Positions 45,304 through 55,224 of a stretch of DNA of 64,000 bases are shown in pieces. The first letter of the stretch is position 1; every line of letters begins with the position of its first letter. A program made the translations under genes and the position numbers. The notes below the pieces were generated by a model. The model worked only from the letters and a program-made list of their open reading frames with translations. It was not told where the DNA came from and ran no database searches. Source of the stretch: Neotamlana laminarinivorans (GTDB lineage: Bacteria > Bacteroidota > Bacteroidia > Flavobacteriales > Flavobacteriaceae); assembly GCF_020523925.1 (NCBI RefSeq), contig NZ_JAJAPW010000003.1:372001-436000 (forward strand), in the 5' to 3' direction.

Positions 45304-46257
45304 ATGAGTTTTTTTAAAAAAATATTTTCATCAGAAAAAAAGGAGACCTTAGATAAAGGTTTAGAAAAAACTAAAAGCAGTTTTTTTGGTAAGCTCAGTA
45401 AGGCTGTGGCTGGAAAATCTAAAGTAGACGATGAAGTTCTAGATAATCTTGAGGAGGTTTTAGTTAGTAGCGATGTTGGTGTAAACACAACTTTAAAAGT
45501 AATTGAACGTATTGAAGAACGTGTGGCTAAAGATAAATATCTTGGTACAGATGAGTTAAACCATATTTTACGTGAAGAAATAGCAGGATTACTTAGTGAA
45601 ACTAACATTGGAGAAGAAACAGAATTTTCTGTTCCTAGTAATAAAAAGCCTTATGTTATTATGGTTGTAGGTGTTAATGGTGTTGGGAAAACAACAACCA
45701 TTGGAAAGCTGGCTTATCAATTTAAAAAGCAAGGATTAAAAGTAGTTTTAGGTGCAGCCGATACTTTTAGGGCAGCAGCCATAGATCAGCTTCAGGTTTG
45801 GGCAGACCGTGTAGATGTACCTATAGTTAAACAAAATATGGGAAGTGACCCAGCCTCTGTAGCTTTTGATACTTTACAAAGTGCAGTTACTCAAGATGCC
45901 GATGTTGTTATAGTTGATACGGCTGGACGTTTGCATAATAAAGTAAATTTAATGAACGAGCTTACAAAGGTTAAGCGTGTTATGCAAAAAGTGGTGGATG
46001 ATACGCCTAATGATGTGTTATTGGTTTTAGATGGTTCTACCGGTCAAAACGCATTTGAACAGGCTAAACAATTTACAGCAGCAACCGAAGTAACCTCTTT
46101 AGCTGTTACAAAATTAGATGGAACAGCAAAAGGTGGTGTTGTTATAGGGATTTCAGATCAGTTTAAAATTCCTGTTAAGTATATTGGTGTTGGTGAAGGT
46201 ATTGAAGATTTGCAAGTGTTTAATAAATATGAATTTGTAGATTCTTTTTTTAAATAA
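45304..46257 (+). CDS. ftsY: Signal recognition particle receptor FtsY
   Basis: 317 residues. A short N domain precedes the SRP GTPase G domain: GVNGVGKTTTIGKLA (G1), DTFRAAAIDQL (G2/insertion box), VDTAGRLHNK (G3) and TKLDGTAKGG (G4/G5 region). The long acidic A-domain of E. coli FtsY is absent. It delivers nascent membrane proteins to the translocon. No clear promoter was read in the 150 bp upstream. Confidence 0.97.
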   Translation: MSFFKKIFSSEKKETLDKGLEKTKSSFFGKLSKAVAGKSKVDDEVLDNLEEVLVSSDVGVNTTLKVIERIEERVAKDKYLGTDELNHILREEIAGLLSETNIGEETEFSVPSNKKPYVIMVVGVNGVGKTTTIGKLAYQFKKQGLKVVLGAADTFRAAAIDQLQVWADRVDVPIVKQNMGSDPASVAFDTLQSAVTQDADVVIVDTAGRLHNKVNLMNELTKVKRVMQKVVDDTPNDVLLVLDGSTGQNAFEQAKQFTAATEVTSLAVTKLDGTAKGGVVIGISDQFKIPVKYIGVGEGIEDLQVFNKYEFVDSFFK

Positions 46258-46364
46258 ATAAAAATTACAAAAATTTTAAATTGTAAAGGCTGTAAAAAAT
46301 TGTAGTTGCGATTAGGTTTACGTTTTATTTAAAAGCTGTTGTGTTTTAATTAACAGAATAGGTA

Positions 46365-49300
46365 TTACTTACTTTTATTTGTTTTGTCTTTTCCTAAAGT
46401 AATATTATAATCATTTATATTACCGTGTAATTTTATATTCAGATAGCGTACTTTTTCATTAGGATCTAGTTCTATAATCTCATCATCAACGGTAGTATTA
46501 ATACTGTCGTTCTTCTTACCAAATAATTTATAACGTGCGGCTTGTTTAACTGTTTTTAAAGGAATTCTTAAATAATATTCAATATTGTAATCGCTATCTT
46601 GGGTTCCCGATAATTCCATGTGACCTAATGTAGACTCTATAGTCATCTTAGGAATGGTAATGCGTCCATTAGTAATATCTATATGGTTTTTAAGTGTGTC
46701 AAATTTTACTTTATTAAGGTTTTTATCACCCATATAGTCCGATAGCATTGACATAGGGTTATAATTCTGTAATTTGCCATTAAGTACTTTAACATCCATA
46801 TGAATTTCAGATTGGTCTAAATCTGGAACTAAATCTGGATAAACTCTTATGTTTCCATTAATTTTTGTAGAAACTTTACCTTTTAAATTATCGGATACTA
46901 GATGGTCTTGCCCGAAATTTTCAAACTTAAATAAAAACTTATCAATATCTACATTTTCGGCTACAATATTGGGTTTCATATAAATATGCTTAGGGTTGTT
47001 GCCATTAAAGTAGCCAGACATATTAAACTTACCTCCTGCAGCATTCATAGTAAGGGTGTCTATATAGATGTAATGATTTTTAGTAGTGCGTAAGTTTGCA
47101 TTAATTTTTTCTAGAATAATGCGGTGGTACATAAAATAATCAACATCAAAATTAATTTTCATGTCTGTAAATGGAAGCTCATATAGATTAAAAGCTTCTG
47201 CATGTTTCTTAATATCCGTAGTGTCTTTTTGCGCTATAGCTGAAGATGGTTTTGTTGTGGTCGCCTCAGACGGGAATAACTGATCAAAATCTATATAATT
47301 TGCTTTAAAATCTATATAATTATCTCGTTTTTTTATGGCTTCATTTTTTCCTAAATAATAATTTAAGTTAGCGTTAAATGATGTTCTACCTATTTTACCT
47401 ATAAAATCTTTAATTATAAGATGATCGTCTTCATAGTGAAAACGACCAGAAAAATCTTCGAATTTAAGTGGATGTAAATGCATTTTGGTAGTGAGTTTAT
47501 CTAAATTTATATCTACCGAATGTAGTGCTGATGCTTTATAATGCATACTGGAATTTACATGTAAAGCTAAGGTTTTGAATTCTTCATGACGATAATCTTT
47601 TGGTACATAATTCTCTCCTTTGTAAGAAAAAATGTCTTCTAGCTTTAATAAACCAGACGTTAAGGTAATATCTAAATCAACATCTCCATTAAGTTCTTCT
47701 TGCATCCAGAATTCATAGTTGTGTACAAATCCGTTTAAATGAAAGTCAGAATCATCAATAAAACCTTTAAAATCAACAATTTTAAGGTCTTTATCGTCAA
47801 TAAGAAAATCAACGTGAAAATCGTGTAATTCATGAGGGTAATGTTTAAGATTAGCATGAAGGCTATCTACAAAAAACTCACCTTTTGGTAAATATTTGGC
47901 TTCGGTAAACGATTTTGCCGATGATTTAAAAGAAAAACCAGTACTTAGTTTTTCAATGCGTTCATCTATACCTGTACTGTCTGTTTTTGAGTATTTAGTT
48001 ATTTCTGAAATATCTAACAGATTAGATTCAATTTCTAAATGTGCTACCACGGGTGTATCTGTGTGATGTATAATAGATGGAAAATCAGATAGGTATCCAG
48101 TTATTGATACATCAGATTTCCCCATTAGCATATCAAATTGATTAAGAGTTGCTTTTTTACCATTTAAAACAAGATGTGCATTTAGTTTTTTTAATGGAGC
48201 AGGTAGCGTTTTTGATGATAGACTTAAATCGGTTATTTTCAGTTCGCTAAAATAAGCTTGACTAAGTCTGTTTAGTGCTAATTCAGGATGGTCTATGTCT
48301 ATAATATCATGAAAATTCATTTCTAACGCCACTTTTCCAGAAGGGTTTTCAATGTCTTTTAAGTTTAAGAATTTAGCCATAAACTCCAGATTAAAATCTG
48401 CATTTAGTTGCATATTAACATCTGGTTCTTCAAAATTGGTTATTACAATATTGCCTAAAAACTTTCCTTTTTCTAAACTAGCCGTCATATTGGTTAGCGA
48501 GAATTTAGATGTACGTAGGTTGTGTTCTTCTCCATTAGTAAAATGCCCACTAAACCCCATGTTATTAACACGTTTTCTTTTATCTGTATTTTCTAAGAAT
48601 GCGTCACTTGCACCAAAATTAATATCAATAAAAGGGGTTTGCTGATTTAATGTAGAACCTTTAATAATACCATTAAAATAGATGTTACCTGCGTTTTTGT
48701 AGCGTTCTAGAATTGGAATAAGGTCTTCCGGCGCAAAAGCAAATAGCAAATCAAAATTTGGTTTAGTGCCTTTAATAGCAAGGTCAAGGTTAACATCGTT
48801 TTTAGTGTCAACGGTGCCTTCAAGCTCAAAGTCACCATGCTCCATTTTAATACCAGAGGGTTTAATATTAAGTACTCCAGTGTTTTTGTTTAGTGAAATA
48901 TCTGTATGAAGTTCAAAATGCTTGTGGCGGATATAAGTGGTGTCTCCATTGTTGATTAAATTCATTTCAAAATCCGTGTCAACATGAGAAGAAATTAAAT
49001 GATTATCTATTTTAAAACCGCCTTCTGCTTGATGAATAAAAGTTTCTAAATCGGTATGCGTTGTTTCATCTAGTTTATGAATATCTAGATTTAGTAATTT
49101 GATATTTTTAAGTTGAAGATTAGAAAGTTCTTCATTTTCATTATCTGTTTCTTCTAGAGGTGTTAAAGCATTTTGAATATTAAGGCTTCTATCGTCATGC
49201 AGTATAATATTAAAAAAACCATCTTCTATAATGAGGGATTTAATATGATAATCACCCTTAATAATATTGATTATATTGAAACCTGTATAAATATCTGCAA

Positions 49301-49586
49301 CATCTAGAATTAGTTGGGCATTGGGCTCTTTAGTTTCATAAACCTTAACATTATCTAATTTAAAAGAAATATAAGGGAAGGTTTTAAAGAGTGATAAATG
49401 TGTGTCGCCAATGGTAATTAATCCCTTGTGTTGTTCGTTTAAAGCTGCTATTTCATTTTGTATAATATCATTTTGCTTAAAATGAATAAACAAAATTACT
49501 GTAGTAAGAAATATAATAGGTAGCGAGATTCCTAAGGCAATAAATCTCCACCAAAACTTTCGGTTTTTTAAGAATATAAATTTCAT
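46365..49586 (-). CDS. Large AsmA-like envelope protein
   Basis: 1073 residues with one N-terminal membrane helix (about 13-35). The rest is a long repetitive beta-rich, bridge-like region (DVADIYTGFNIINIIKGDYHI, NLQLKNIKLLNLDIHKLDE, then an AsmA-like C-terminal part). It resembles AsmA/TamB-type proteins that link inner and outer membranes and are thought to move phospholipids; the function here is inferred. It appears to be a single-gene unit. Confidence 0.8.
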   Translation of the reverse strand: MKFIFLKNRKFWWRFIALGISLPIIFLTTVILFIHFKQNDIIQNEIAALNEQHKGLITIGDTHLSLFKTFPYISFKLDNVKVYETKEPNAQLILDVADIYTGFNIINIIKGDYHIKSLIIEDGFFNIILHDDRSLNIQNALTPLEETDNENEELSNLQLKNIKLLNLDIHKLDETTHTDLETFIHQAEGGFKIDNHLISSHVDTDFEMNLINNGDTTYIRHKHFELHTDISLNKNTGVLNIKPSGIKMEHGDFELEGTVDTKNDVNLDLAIKGTKPNFDLLFAFAPEDLIPILERYKNAGNIYFNGIIKGSTLNQQTPFIDINFGASDAFLENTDKRKRVNNMGFSGHFTNGEEHNLRTSKFSLTNMTASLEKGKFLGNIVITNFEEPDVNMQLNADFNLEFMAKFLNLKDIENPSGKVALEMNFHDIIDIDHPELALNRLSQAYFSELKITDLSLSSKTLPAPLKKLNAHLVLNGKKATLNQFDMLMGKSDVSITGYLSDFPSIIHHTDTPVVAHLEIESNLLDISEITKYSKTDSTGIDERIEKLSTGFSFKSSAKSFTEAKYLPKGEFFVDSLHANLKHYPHELHDFHVDFLIDDKDLKIVDFKGFIDDSDFHLNGFVHNYEFWMQEELNGDVDLDITLTSGLLKLEDIFSYKGENYVPKDYRHEEFKTLALHVNSSMHYKASALHSVDINLDKLTTKMHLHPLKFEDFSGRFHYEDDHLIIKDFIGKIGRTSFNANLNYYLGKNEAIKKRDNYIDFKANYIDFDQLFPSEATTTKPSSAIAQKDTTDIKKHAEAFNLYELPFTDMKINFDVDYFMYHRIILEKINANLRTTKNHYIYIDTLTMNAAGGKFNMSGYFNGNNPKHIYMKPNIVAENVDIDKFLFKFENFGQDHLVSDNLKGKVSTKINGNIRVYPDLVPDLDQSEIHMDVKVLNGKLQNYNPMSMLSDYMGDKNLNKVKFDTLKNHIDITNGRITIPKMTIESTLGHMELSGTQDSDYNIEYYLRIPLKTVKQAARYKLFGKKNDSINTTVDDEIIELDPNEKVRYLNIKLHGNINDYNITLGKDKTNKSK

Positions 49587-49750
49587 GATAATTTTGGGAC
49601 TGTTATTAACATGGTATTTTTAAATATTAAATACTAATTTTAGTAGTGCTTTATAAAAGTATTACTTTGTATTTGTAATTAAGAAGTTTTTTATAGAAAA
49701 AAACAAAAAATAAATACTTTGCTAAACCTCAGTGCTAATTTTATGAAAAT

Positions 49751-51925
49751 TTATCGTTTTAGTGTAAAATGGCCTTTATATACAGTTTGATTGTTTTTTG
49801 TTACAATAAACCAATAATCGCTAGTAGGTAAAGCACTTCCGTTAAATGTGCCGTCCCATTCTGATGTGGAATTTAATACGGCTAACATTTTTCCATATCT
49901 GTTAAATATGGTTATTCTCATTTCAGGATAATGTTCAGCATATTTAATGTGCCAAGTGTCGTTAAACCCATCGTTGTTAGGAGTGAAAAATTTTGGCGGA
50001 TTTAATAAGTATACAACATCTTCTGTTGTTCCACAACCGTTTTTATCGCTTACATAAACAATATATTCTCCTGCTGTTACATTTGTAAATGTATTACTGT
50101 CTTGGTAATTTATTCCATCTAAGGAATATTCATAATTACCTAAACTCGTTTCGGTAAGGTGTATGGTTAAGCGGTTATTGGTATCAGTCCAATCTGTTAT
50201 ATCTATGTTACTAATAGTTGCTGTGTTAGAAAATAAAACTTCAAAGTTTTTGGTAGTAGAACAGGAAAAACTATTGTGGTTTTGTGTTACTGTAACCCAA
50301 TAAGCCCCAATGTTATCCTCAGAAATATTAATACTTTTAGTAGTTTCTCCGGTAGACCAAAGGTAGGAATCAAAATCGTTGCCAGCATCAATGGTAACAT
50401 AGCTGTCACCTTCACATATTCCAATATAATCACCTATTTCAATTTCTGGTGTTTCTTGTTGAATTAAATTTATTCGTGCTATTTGGTAGCAATTGTCTGA
50501 GGAATCAATTCTAACATACAATTCATTTACTGTTGTATACCAAGTATAACTTGTTGGTGTATCTATGACGTTACTGTAATTTTCAGCATCAGTAGTTGTT
50601 GTAAAATAGGAGAACAAACAATCATTACAGTTGGCTATTTCAGATTCATAAAAGGTTAAGTCAATAACTTCAACTAAATCATTTAAATTATCACATACGT
50701 AAACATCAATATTGTTAAAGGTTAGCGTTGGGTAGTAAATTGAAATTTGCACTGCTAAAACGTCATCGCTTTCGCATCCGTTGTTTATTTGGGTGGCGTA
50801 ATATGTGGTACCATCCAAGAGTGTTGTATTTTCATTGAGTACATTGTCTTTTGTTATTGAATCGTACCAAATGGCATTGGCATTCACTTGAATATGACTT
50901 AATGTAGCTTGTTGGGTGGAGCAAAAACTTTGTTGTGCTTCTCCAACTAAAGGTTCTGGTTTTTCAATTACCGTTATGGTAAATTCATCCGAAGTAATTC
51001 TACAGTTGCTTGAATTTATATTAATGCCGTTTGCTATGGCAACTCTAAATAAAAATATTCCGGGTGTACTGCTATCTGTAAAAATAAAAGTTGAATTCGT
51101 TTCATCTGTAATATCTGTCCAGGTATTGCCATTATCGGTTGAAGTTTGCCATTGAAATTTAGGATCATCGTAGCCGTCAGAAAGTTCGGTTTCTAGTGTT
51201 ATATCTGTAATTTCGTTTTCACAAACATCTGCTTCATTAACATTGTTGCCTTCAATAAAAGTGGTTATTGTTGGGCCACAAGGTTTAAAAGTAATATCAT
51301 CTAGAGCAATATCGTTACCAGGGTGGGCACTAGGAGCAGAGTTTAAAATGGTAATAATAACTTCCGATTCTTCTTCCAAGGTAAAAAAGAAGCCATATTG
51401 AAGCCATTCTCCCGAAGTGGTTTGAGAGATGTCACCGGTGTTATACGAGCCTAAAACATTTCCGGAGGTATCGCTTACGCGGAAAGTTACATCAGGGTGG
51501 TATTCATCTGTTCCTGCAGATGGGTTCATAATATTTATTAACCATGCCGAAAACTCGTAAGTTGTATTAGGACAAAGGCTGGTAACGTTTTTTGTGTAAA
51601 ATACACCTTCGCTGGCAAGAACAGCACTGTTAATTACCATCATGTACCCGTTTTCGTTACCTGTATGGTCTGTGGTAGTATGCCAAGCATTGCCTTTTAA
51701 ACCACTTGTAGTATTAGCAATAGTGTATTCGCCCTCATCTAATTCACCAGAGGCAACATAGGTAAATGCTGTTATATCGCTACCCAAAGCAGCACCTCTA
51801 TTTGAGCCAGAACCAAAATTAATTTCTACAATAGGATCGCCTAAACTGCCTGTGCAAAGTTGGGCAAAAGTGGTTGTGCTTATTAGTGTAAACAATAAAG
51901 CAATAAGTTGAGTAAGTTTTATCAA
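49751..51925 (-). CDS. Type IX-secreted protein with gliding-type C-terminal domain
   Basis: 724 residues. A signal peptide ends near TTFAQ. A jelly-roll-like N-terminal domain (TYEFSAWLINIMNP, NDIALDDITFKPC) is followed by Ig-like modules. The C-terminal domain (about 640-724) has PKFFTPNNDGFNDTWHI, MRITIFNRYGKML, and WDGTFNGSALPTSDYWFIV, characteristic of the type B T9SS signal. It is predicted to be exported and surface-bound, an adhesin-like role. The start is TTG: the upstream frame closes at once and no ATG lies in the signal peptide. Confidence 0.88.
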   Translation of the reverse strand: MIKLTQLIALLFTLISTTTFAQLCTGSLGDPIVEINFGSGSNRGAALGSDITAFTYVASGELDEGEYTIANTTSGLKGNAWHTTTDHTGNENGYMMVINSAVLASEGVFYTKNVTSLCPNTTYEFSAWLINIMNPSAGTDEYHPDVTFRVSDTSGNVLGSYNTGDISQTTSGEWLQYGFFFTLEEESEVIITILNSAPSAHPGNDIALDDITFKPCGPTITTFIEGNNVNEADVCENEITDITLETELSDGYDDPKFQWQTSTDNGNTWTDITDETNSTFIFTDSSTPGIFLFRVAIANGININSSNCRITSDEFTITVIEKPEPLVGEAQQSFCSTQQATLSHIQVNANAIWYDSITKDNVLNENTTLLDGTTYYATQINNGCESDDVLAVQISIYYPTLTFNNIDVYVCDNLNDLVEVIDLTFYESEIANCNDCLFSYFTTTTDAENYSNVIDTPTSYTWYTTVNELYVRIDSSDNCYQIARINLIQQETPEIEIGDYIGICEGDSYVTIDAGNDFDSYLWSTGETTKSINISEDNIGAYWVTVTQNHNSFSCSTTKNFEVLFSNTATISNIDITDWTDTNNRLTIHLTETSLGNYEYSLDGINYQDSNTFTNVTAGEYIVYVSDKNGCGTTEDVVYLLNPPKFFTPNNDGFNDTWHIKYAEHYPEMRITIFNRYGKMLAVLNSTSEWDGTFNGSALPTSDYWFIVTKNNQTVYKGHFTLKR

Positions 51926-52056
51926 ACTAATTAGGTAGTTAATAATTTATGTTTTTTTTAGATGCAATTTGTGTTAAAAACTTGCTGGTTTATTTTCAAT
52001 TTCTTTTAAAAAGAAACTAATTAGTTATATTTAAAACCACTTAAACTTTTTATTAC

Positions 52057-52512
52057 ATGAAATTAACACCAAAAAAACTAAATATGTTTACTATGCTTAA
52101 ATTGCCATCGGCGTTTTTGTGTGGTGTTCGAACCAAATTTATTAATGAAGAAAAATGCATTGTTACCGTAAAGCATAGGTGGATTAATCAAAATCCATTT
52201 AAATCTATGTTTTGGGCTGTGCAAGGTATGGCAGCCGAATTCTCTACGGGCGCATTAATGATTGCTAAAATTCAAGCTTCGGGCAAGCGAATATCTATGC
52301 TAGTTACCACCAATAATGCTAGTTTTACTAAAAAAGCTACAGGAAAAATAACCTTTACTTGCAACGATGGTAATTTAATTGATGATGCAATTGCCAAGGC
52401 TGTTGAAACAGGTGAAGGACAAACACTTTGGATGAAATCTGAAGGTGTAAATGAGGAAGGTATTGTTGTGTCTACTTTTAATTTTGAGTGGAGTATTAAG
52501 GTAAAATCATAA
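52057..52512 (+). CDS. DUF4442 hotdog-fold protein
   Basis: 151 residues, consistent with the DUF4442/thioesterase-like hotdog family: NPFKSMFWAVQGMAAEFSTG (central helix) and IQASGKRISMLVTTNNASF. No catalytic residue can be assigned. A one-mismatch -7 element lies near 52029. The next gene on the same strand starts 65 bp later. Confidence 0.8.
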   Translation: MKLTPKKLNMFTMLKLPSAFLCGVRTKFINEEKCIVTVKHRWINQNPFKSMFWAVQGMAAEFSTGALMIAKIQASGKRISMLVTTNNASFTKKATGKITFTCNDGNLIDDAIAKAVETGEGQTLWMKSEGVNEEGIVVSTFNFEWSIKVKS

Positions 52513-52577
52513 TTTAGTTTCTTATTGTAACAATTAACAATAATGGACTACAAATATGTAAATCAAAAAACAAAAAA

Positions 52578-53378
52578 ATGACAGCACACGAAATCGATTA
52601 TAGAATTTACGGAGAAGAAATGCAATACGTTGAAATAGAACTGGACCCACAAGAAGGTGTAATTGCAGAAGCGGGTAGTTTTATGATGATGGACGATGGT
52701 ATTAAAATGGAAACTATTTTTGGAGATGGTTCTGGAAAAGATGCTGGTTTTTTAGGCAAAATTCTAGGCGCTGGCAAGCGTATTTTAACAGGAGAAAGCT
52801 TGTTCATGACGGCCTTTTACAATACACTTGTTGGTAAACGAAATGTATCGTTCGCATCACCTTATCCTGGTAAAATTATACCTATAGATTTAACACAGTT
52901 TGGTGGTAAGTTTATTTGCCAAAAAGATGCCTTTTTATGCGCCGCTAAAGGAGTTAGTGTTGGTGTTGAGTTTTCTAAAAAGTTAGGACGAGGATTATTT
53001 GGTGGTGAAGGTTTTATTATGCAAAAGCTTGAAGGTGATGGCATGGCGTTTGTTCATGCAGGAGGTACTATGGCAAAAAAAGAATTACTAGCAGGGGAAA
53101 CTTTACGCGTAGATACGGGATGTATTGTAGGATTTGACCAAACAGTTAATTATGATATAGAATTTATTGGAGGTATAAAAAACACGGTATTTGGTGGCGA
53201 AGGTTTGTTTTTTGCAAAGTTAGAAGGACCAGGAACTGTATATATACAATCTTTACCCTTTAGCCGATTAGCAGGTCGAGTTTTAACATCGGCAGCACAA
53301 ACAGGTGGAAAAAGTAGAGGCGAAGGTAGTATTTTAGGAGGACTAGGAGATTTGCTTGACGGTGATAATCGTTTTTAA
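52578..53378 (+). CDS. AIM24 / TIGR00266 family protein
   Basis: 266 residues of repeated beta-strand structure: [30 protein letters not shown], and [24 protein letters not shown], which fit the AIM24/TIGR00266 beta-helix-like family. There is no signal peptide. The function is unknown; distant relatives act in membrane organisation in mitochondria. Confidence 0.87.
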   Translation: MTAHEIDYRIYGEEMQYVEIELDPQEGVIAEAGSFMMMDDGIKMETIFGDGSGKDAGFLGKILGAGKRILTGESLFMTAFYNTLVGKRNVSFASPYPGKIIPIDLTQFGGKFICQKDAFLCAAKGVSVGVEFSKKLGRGLFGGEGFIMQKLEGDGMAFVHAGGTMAKKELLAGETLRVDTGCIVGFDQTVNYDIEFIGGIKNTVFGGEGLFFAKLEGPGTVYIQSLPFSRLAGRVLTSAAQTGGKSRGEGSILGGLGDLLDGDNRF

Positions 53379-53579
53379 TATTATTGATTTCGTAATTATT
53401 AACTAATTATTAATAGTGAAATTAAGAATGTGTTATTTTGTTTAAAAAGTAATATGAAAATGTTAATTTTTAATTAATATAAATAAATTTTGAAAAAAAA
53501 TGCTAAATTTATAATCGTTAAATTACAAAAACAATCATATTAACCACATCTACTTTAACCAAAAAACTTTTTAAAAATC

Positions 53580-53777
53580 ATGCCAAGAGCAATGCTTGAG
53601 TACACAAAAATTGTACTTAATAAAGTGAGTTTTGATGCCACTTTATTTTGCAGGGAGGTTCAAAAGGCAGTACAACGTTTGTTGCCTTATGAACTAGAAG
53701 AGCTTAGAATTTATATCAATAAACTCATTCAACAAAACCCTGAATTAAATAAATGTTTAATTTATTTGAACCCATAA
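53580..53777 (+). CDS. Small conserved-type protein
   Basis: 65 residues, mostly helical: LNKVSFDATLFCREVQKAVQ then RLLPYELEELRIYINKLI. It ends with a clean terminator. There is no membrane segment and no recognised family; it looks like a short flavobacterial protein. Confidence 0.65.
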   Translation: MPRAMLEYTKIVLNKVSFDATLFCREVQKAVQRLLPYELEELRIYINKLIQQNPELNKCLIYLNP

Positions 53778-53809
53778 AAAAAGCGACCAGATTCTGGTCG
53801 CTTTTTATT
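53776..53809 (+). terminator. Terminator after the 53580 gene
   Basis: AAAAAGCGACCAG pairs with CTGGTCGCTTTTT. It overlaps the end of the coding sequence and also separates the gene from the MbnP/MbnH-like operon. Confidence 0.9.
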
Positions 53810-53855
53810 TTACAAAACAGTTGCCTTTTTACTAAAATATTAATCTTTTCTTACT

Positions 53856-53863
53856 TAATTTTG
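53856..53863 (+). promoter_or_regulatory. TAnnTTTG -7 element for the MbnP/MbnH-like operon
   Basis: TAATTTTG is an exact match, 19-26 nt upstream of the TTG start at 53882. Confidence 0.55.
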
Positions 53864-53881
53864 TATTTCAATACATAAAAA

Positions 53882-54262
53882 TTGAAACAGCTTTTTTTAT
53901 TTACATTAATAGTTGCCATTATGGCAAAACCTATTTATAATTTAGGTTACTTGGCGTATTATCAAGTAAACATGGATTATATAATAGAGAATTACTGTGT
54001 TAATAAGAAAAAGGTGGAATTAAAATGTAATGGTAAATGCCATTTAGCAAAACAACTGCAACAAGAAAACAATACCGACGAGAATACAAACAATGGTTTA
54101 AAATTGTTTTCAGAAATATTTCAAGTGGTTTTTTATCAAACCTACAATAGTTACCATGTGTTTAGTTTAAAGACAGTCAAGTCTAATAATATATATAATT
54201 TTTACAATAAACTGTATAATTATACCTTTTACAATTCTCTTTTAAGACCTCCAATAAGTTAA
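53882..54262 (+). CDS. Small membrane protein with C...CxxxCH motif, first gene of MbnP/MbnH-like operon
   Basis: 126 residues from a TTG start. A hydrophobic N-terminal helix (residues 1-25) is followed by C39 and the motif C49-NGK-C53-H54 with LAKQL. The C-terminus ends LLRPPIS. This pattern recalls small Bacteroidota proteins encoded beside MbnP/MbnH or other metal genes, but I cannot name a family. A start at the internal ATG (residue 14) would destroy the hydrophobic helix, so TTG is preferred. The cysteines and histidine suggest metal handling (inference). Confidence 0.7.
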   Translation: MKQLFLFTLIVAIMAKPIYNLGYLAYYQVNMDYIIENYCVNKKKVELKCNGKCHLAKQLQQENNTDENTNNGLKLFSEIFQVVFYQTYNSYHVFSLKTVKSNNIYNFYNKLYNYTFYNSLLRPPIS

Positions 54263-54370
54263 TTTTCATTTTTAAATAATTTAGAGCCCTAAGGCTTTAT
54301 ACAATCAACTTAATTTTTAATACGCAATTAAAAATAAATATTGTGTGTTCAAACATTTAAAAAATTACAA

Positions 54371-55165
54371 ATGAAAATTTTAAAATTATCATTTGCACTA
54401 TTACTATGTGCAATAATATCATCATGTTCGAATGACGATTCAGGAGAAGATTTAACAGGACAAACAGGAGAATTAATTATTAAATTTGATAACGGTGTAG
54501 GAGACCAAGATTTTATTTTTGGCACCACCTACACAAAATCTAATAACGAATCATATCAACTAGAAACTTTAAAATACTTAATAAGTAATATCACTTTAAC
54601 AGATAGCGAGGGTAATGTTTACACCTATCCTTATAATGATAACATTTTTATTATAAGCGAAGCCAATGCTAACAATGCTGGCGAAATTTATGTAACACTC
54701 AATGATGTCGATGCCGCAGATTATACCGAAATTTCTTTTGGAATAGGTATAGACCAAGATCGTTTTGCTTTAGGTGCAGACGGACAAGGCGATTTTTTAA
54801 CAACAGCTGAAGAAGAAGGGATGTTATGGAGCTGGGCTACAGGCTATAGATTTACAAGATTAGATGGAACTTACTCGTCTGATATTGCAACAGATGAAGC
54901 CTTAAATATACACATGGGAAGTGTAGGTACAGCAATAGACAATTATCGAGAAGTCACATTAACTTTACCAAATACGGTATTGGTTCGTGAAGATAGTTCT
55001 CCACAAATACATATAGTAGCAGATATTGCTTTATTATTTGATGGCAACACCTCAGTTAGTTTTGATGAAGGCTATAGCCAAGTGCATGTAGACGAAACAA
55101 CAACTGGAGTAATAGCAAACAACGCTATGGAAATGTTTAGTGTACACCACATACATAATGATTAA
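54371..55165 (+). CDS. MbnP-family lipoprotein (putative copper-binding)
   Basis: 264 residues from the ATG at 54371 (a TTG at 54341 was rejected). The lipobox is SSCS with C19. The body is a beta-sandwich that fits the MbnP-like family, including SYQLETLKYLISNITLTD, the M151-LWSWATGYRF motif with W153 and W155, and histidines in LNIHMGSVG, QIHIVADI and the HHIHND tail. In a methanotroph MbnP, a Trp is converted to kynurenine by MbnH to make a Cu(I) site. Whether W153 or W155 is modified here is inference. Confidence 0.82.
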   Translation: MKILKLSFALLLCAIISSCSNDDSGEDLTGQTGELIIKFDNGVGDQDFIFGTTYTKSNNESYQLETLKYLISNITLTDSEGNVYTYPYNDNIFIISEANANNAGEIYVTLNDVDAADYTEISFGIGIDQDRFALGADGQGDFLTTAEEEGMLWSWATGYRFTRLDGTYSSDIATDEALNIHMGSVGTAIDNYREVTLTLPNTVLVREDSSPQIHIVADIALLFDGNTSVSFDEGYSQVHVDETTTGVIANNAMEMFSVHHIHND

Positions 55166-55172
55166 ATAACTC

Positions 55173-55211
55173 AAGTCTACCAGAAACTGTTTTATACTTT
55201 CTGGTAGGCTT
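55173..55211 (+). promoter_or_regulatory. Intercistronic hairpin between mbnP-like and mbnH-like genes
   Basis: AAGTCTACCAGAAA (55173-55186) pairs with TTTCTGGTAGGCTT (55198-55211) around an 11-nt loop, followed by CATTTTATTTT. It starts right after the mbnP-like stop and ends 13 nt before the mbnH-like ATG. It could be a leaky terminator or an mRNA processing or stabilising element. Confidence 0.6.
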
Positions 55212-55224
55212 CATTTTATTTTAA

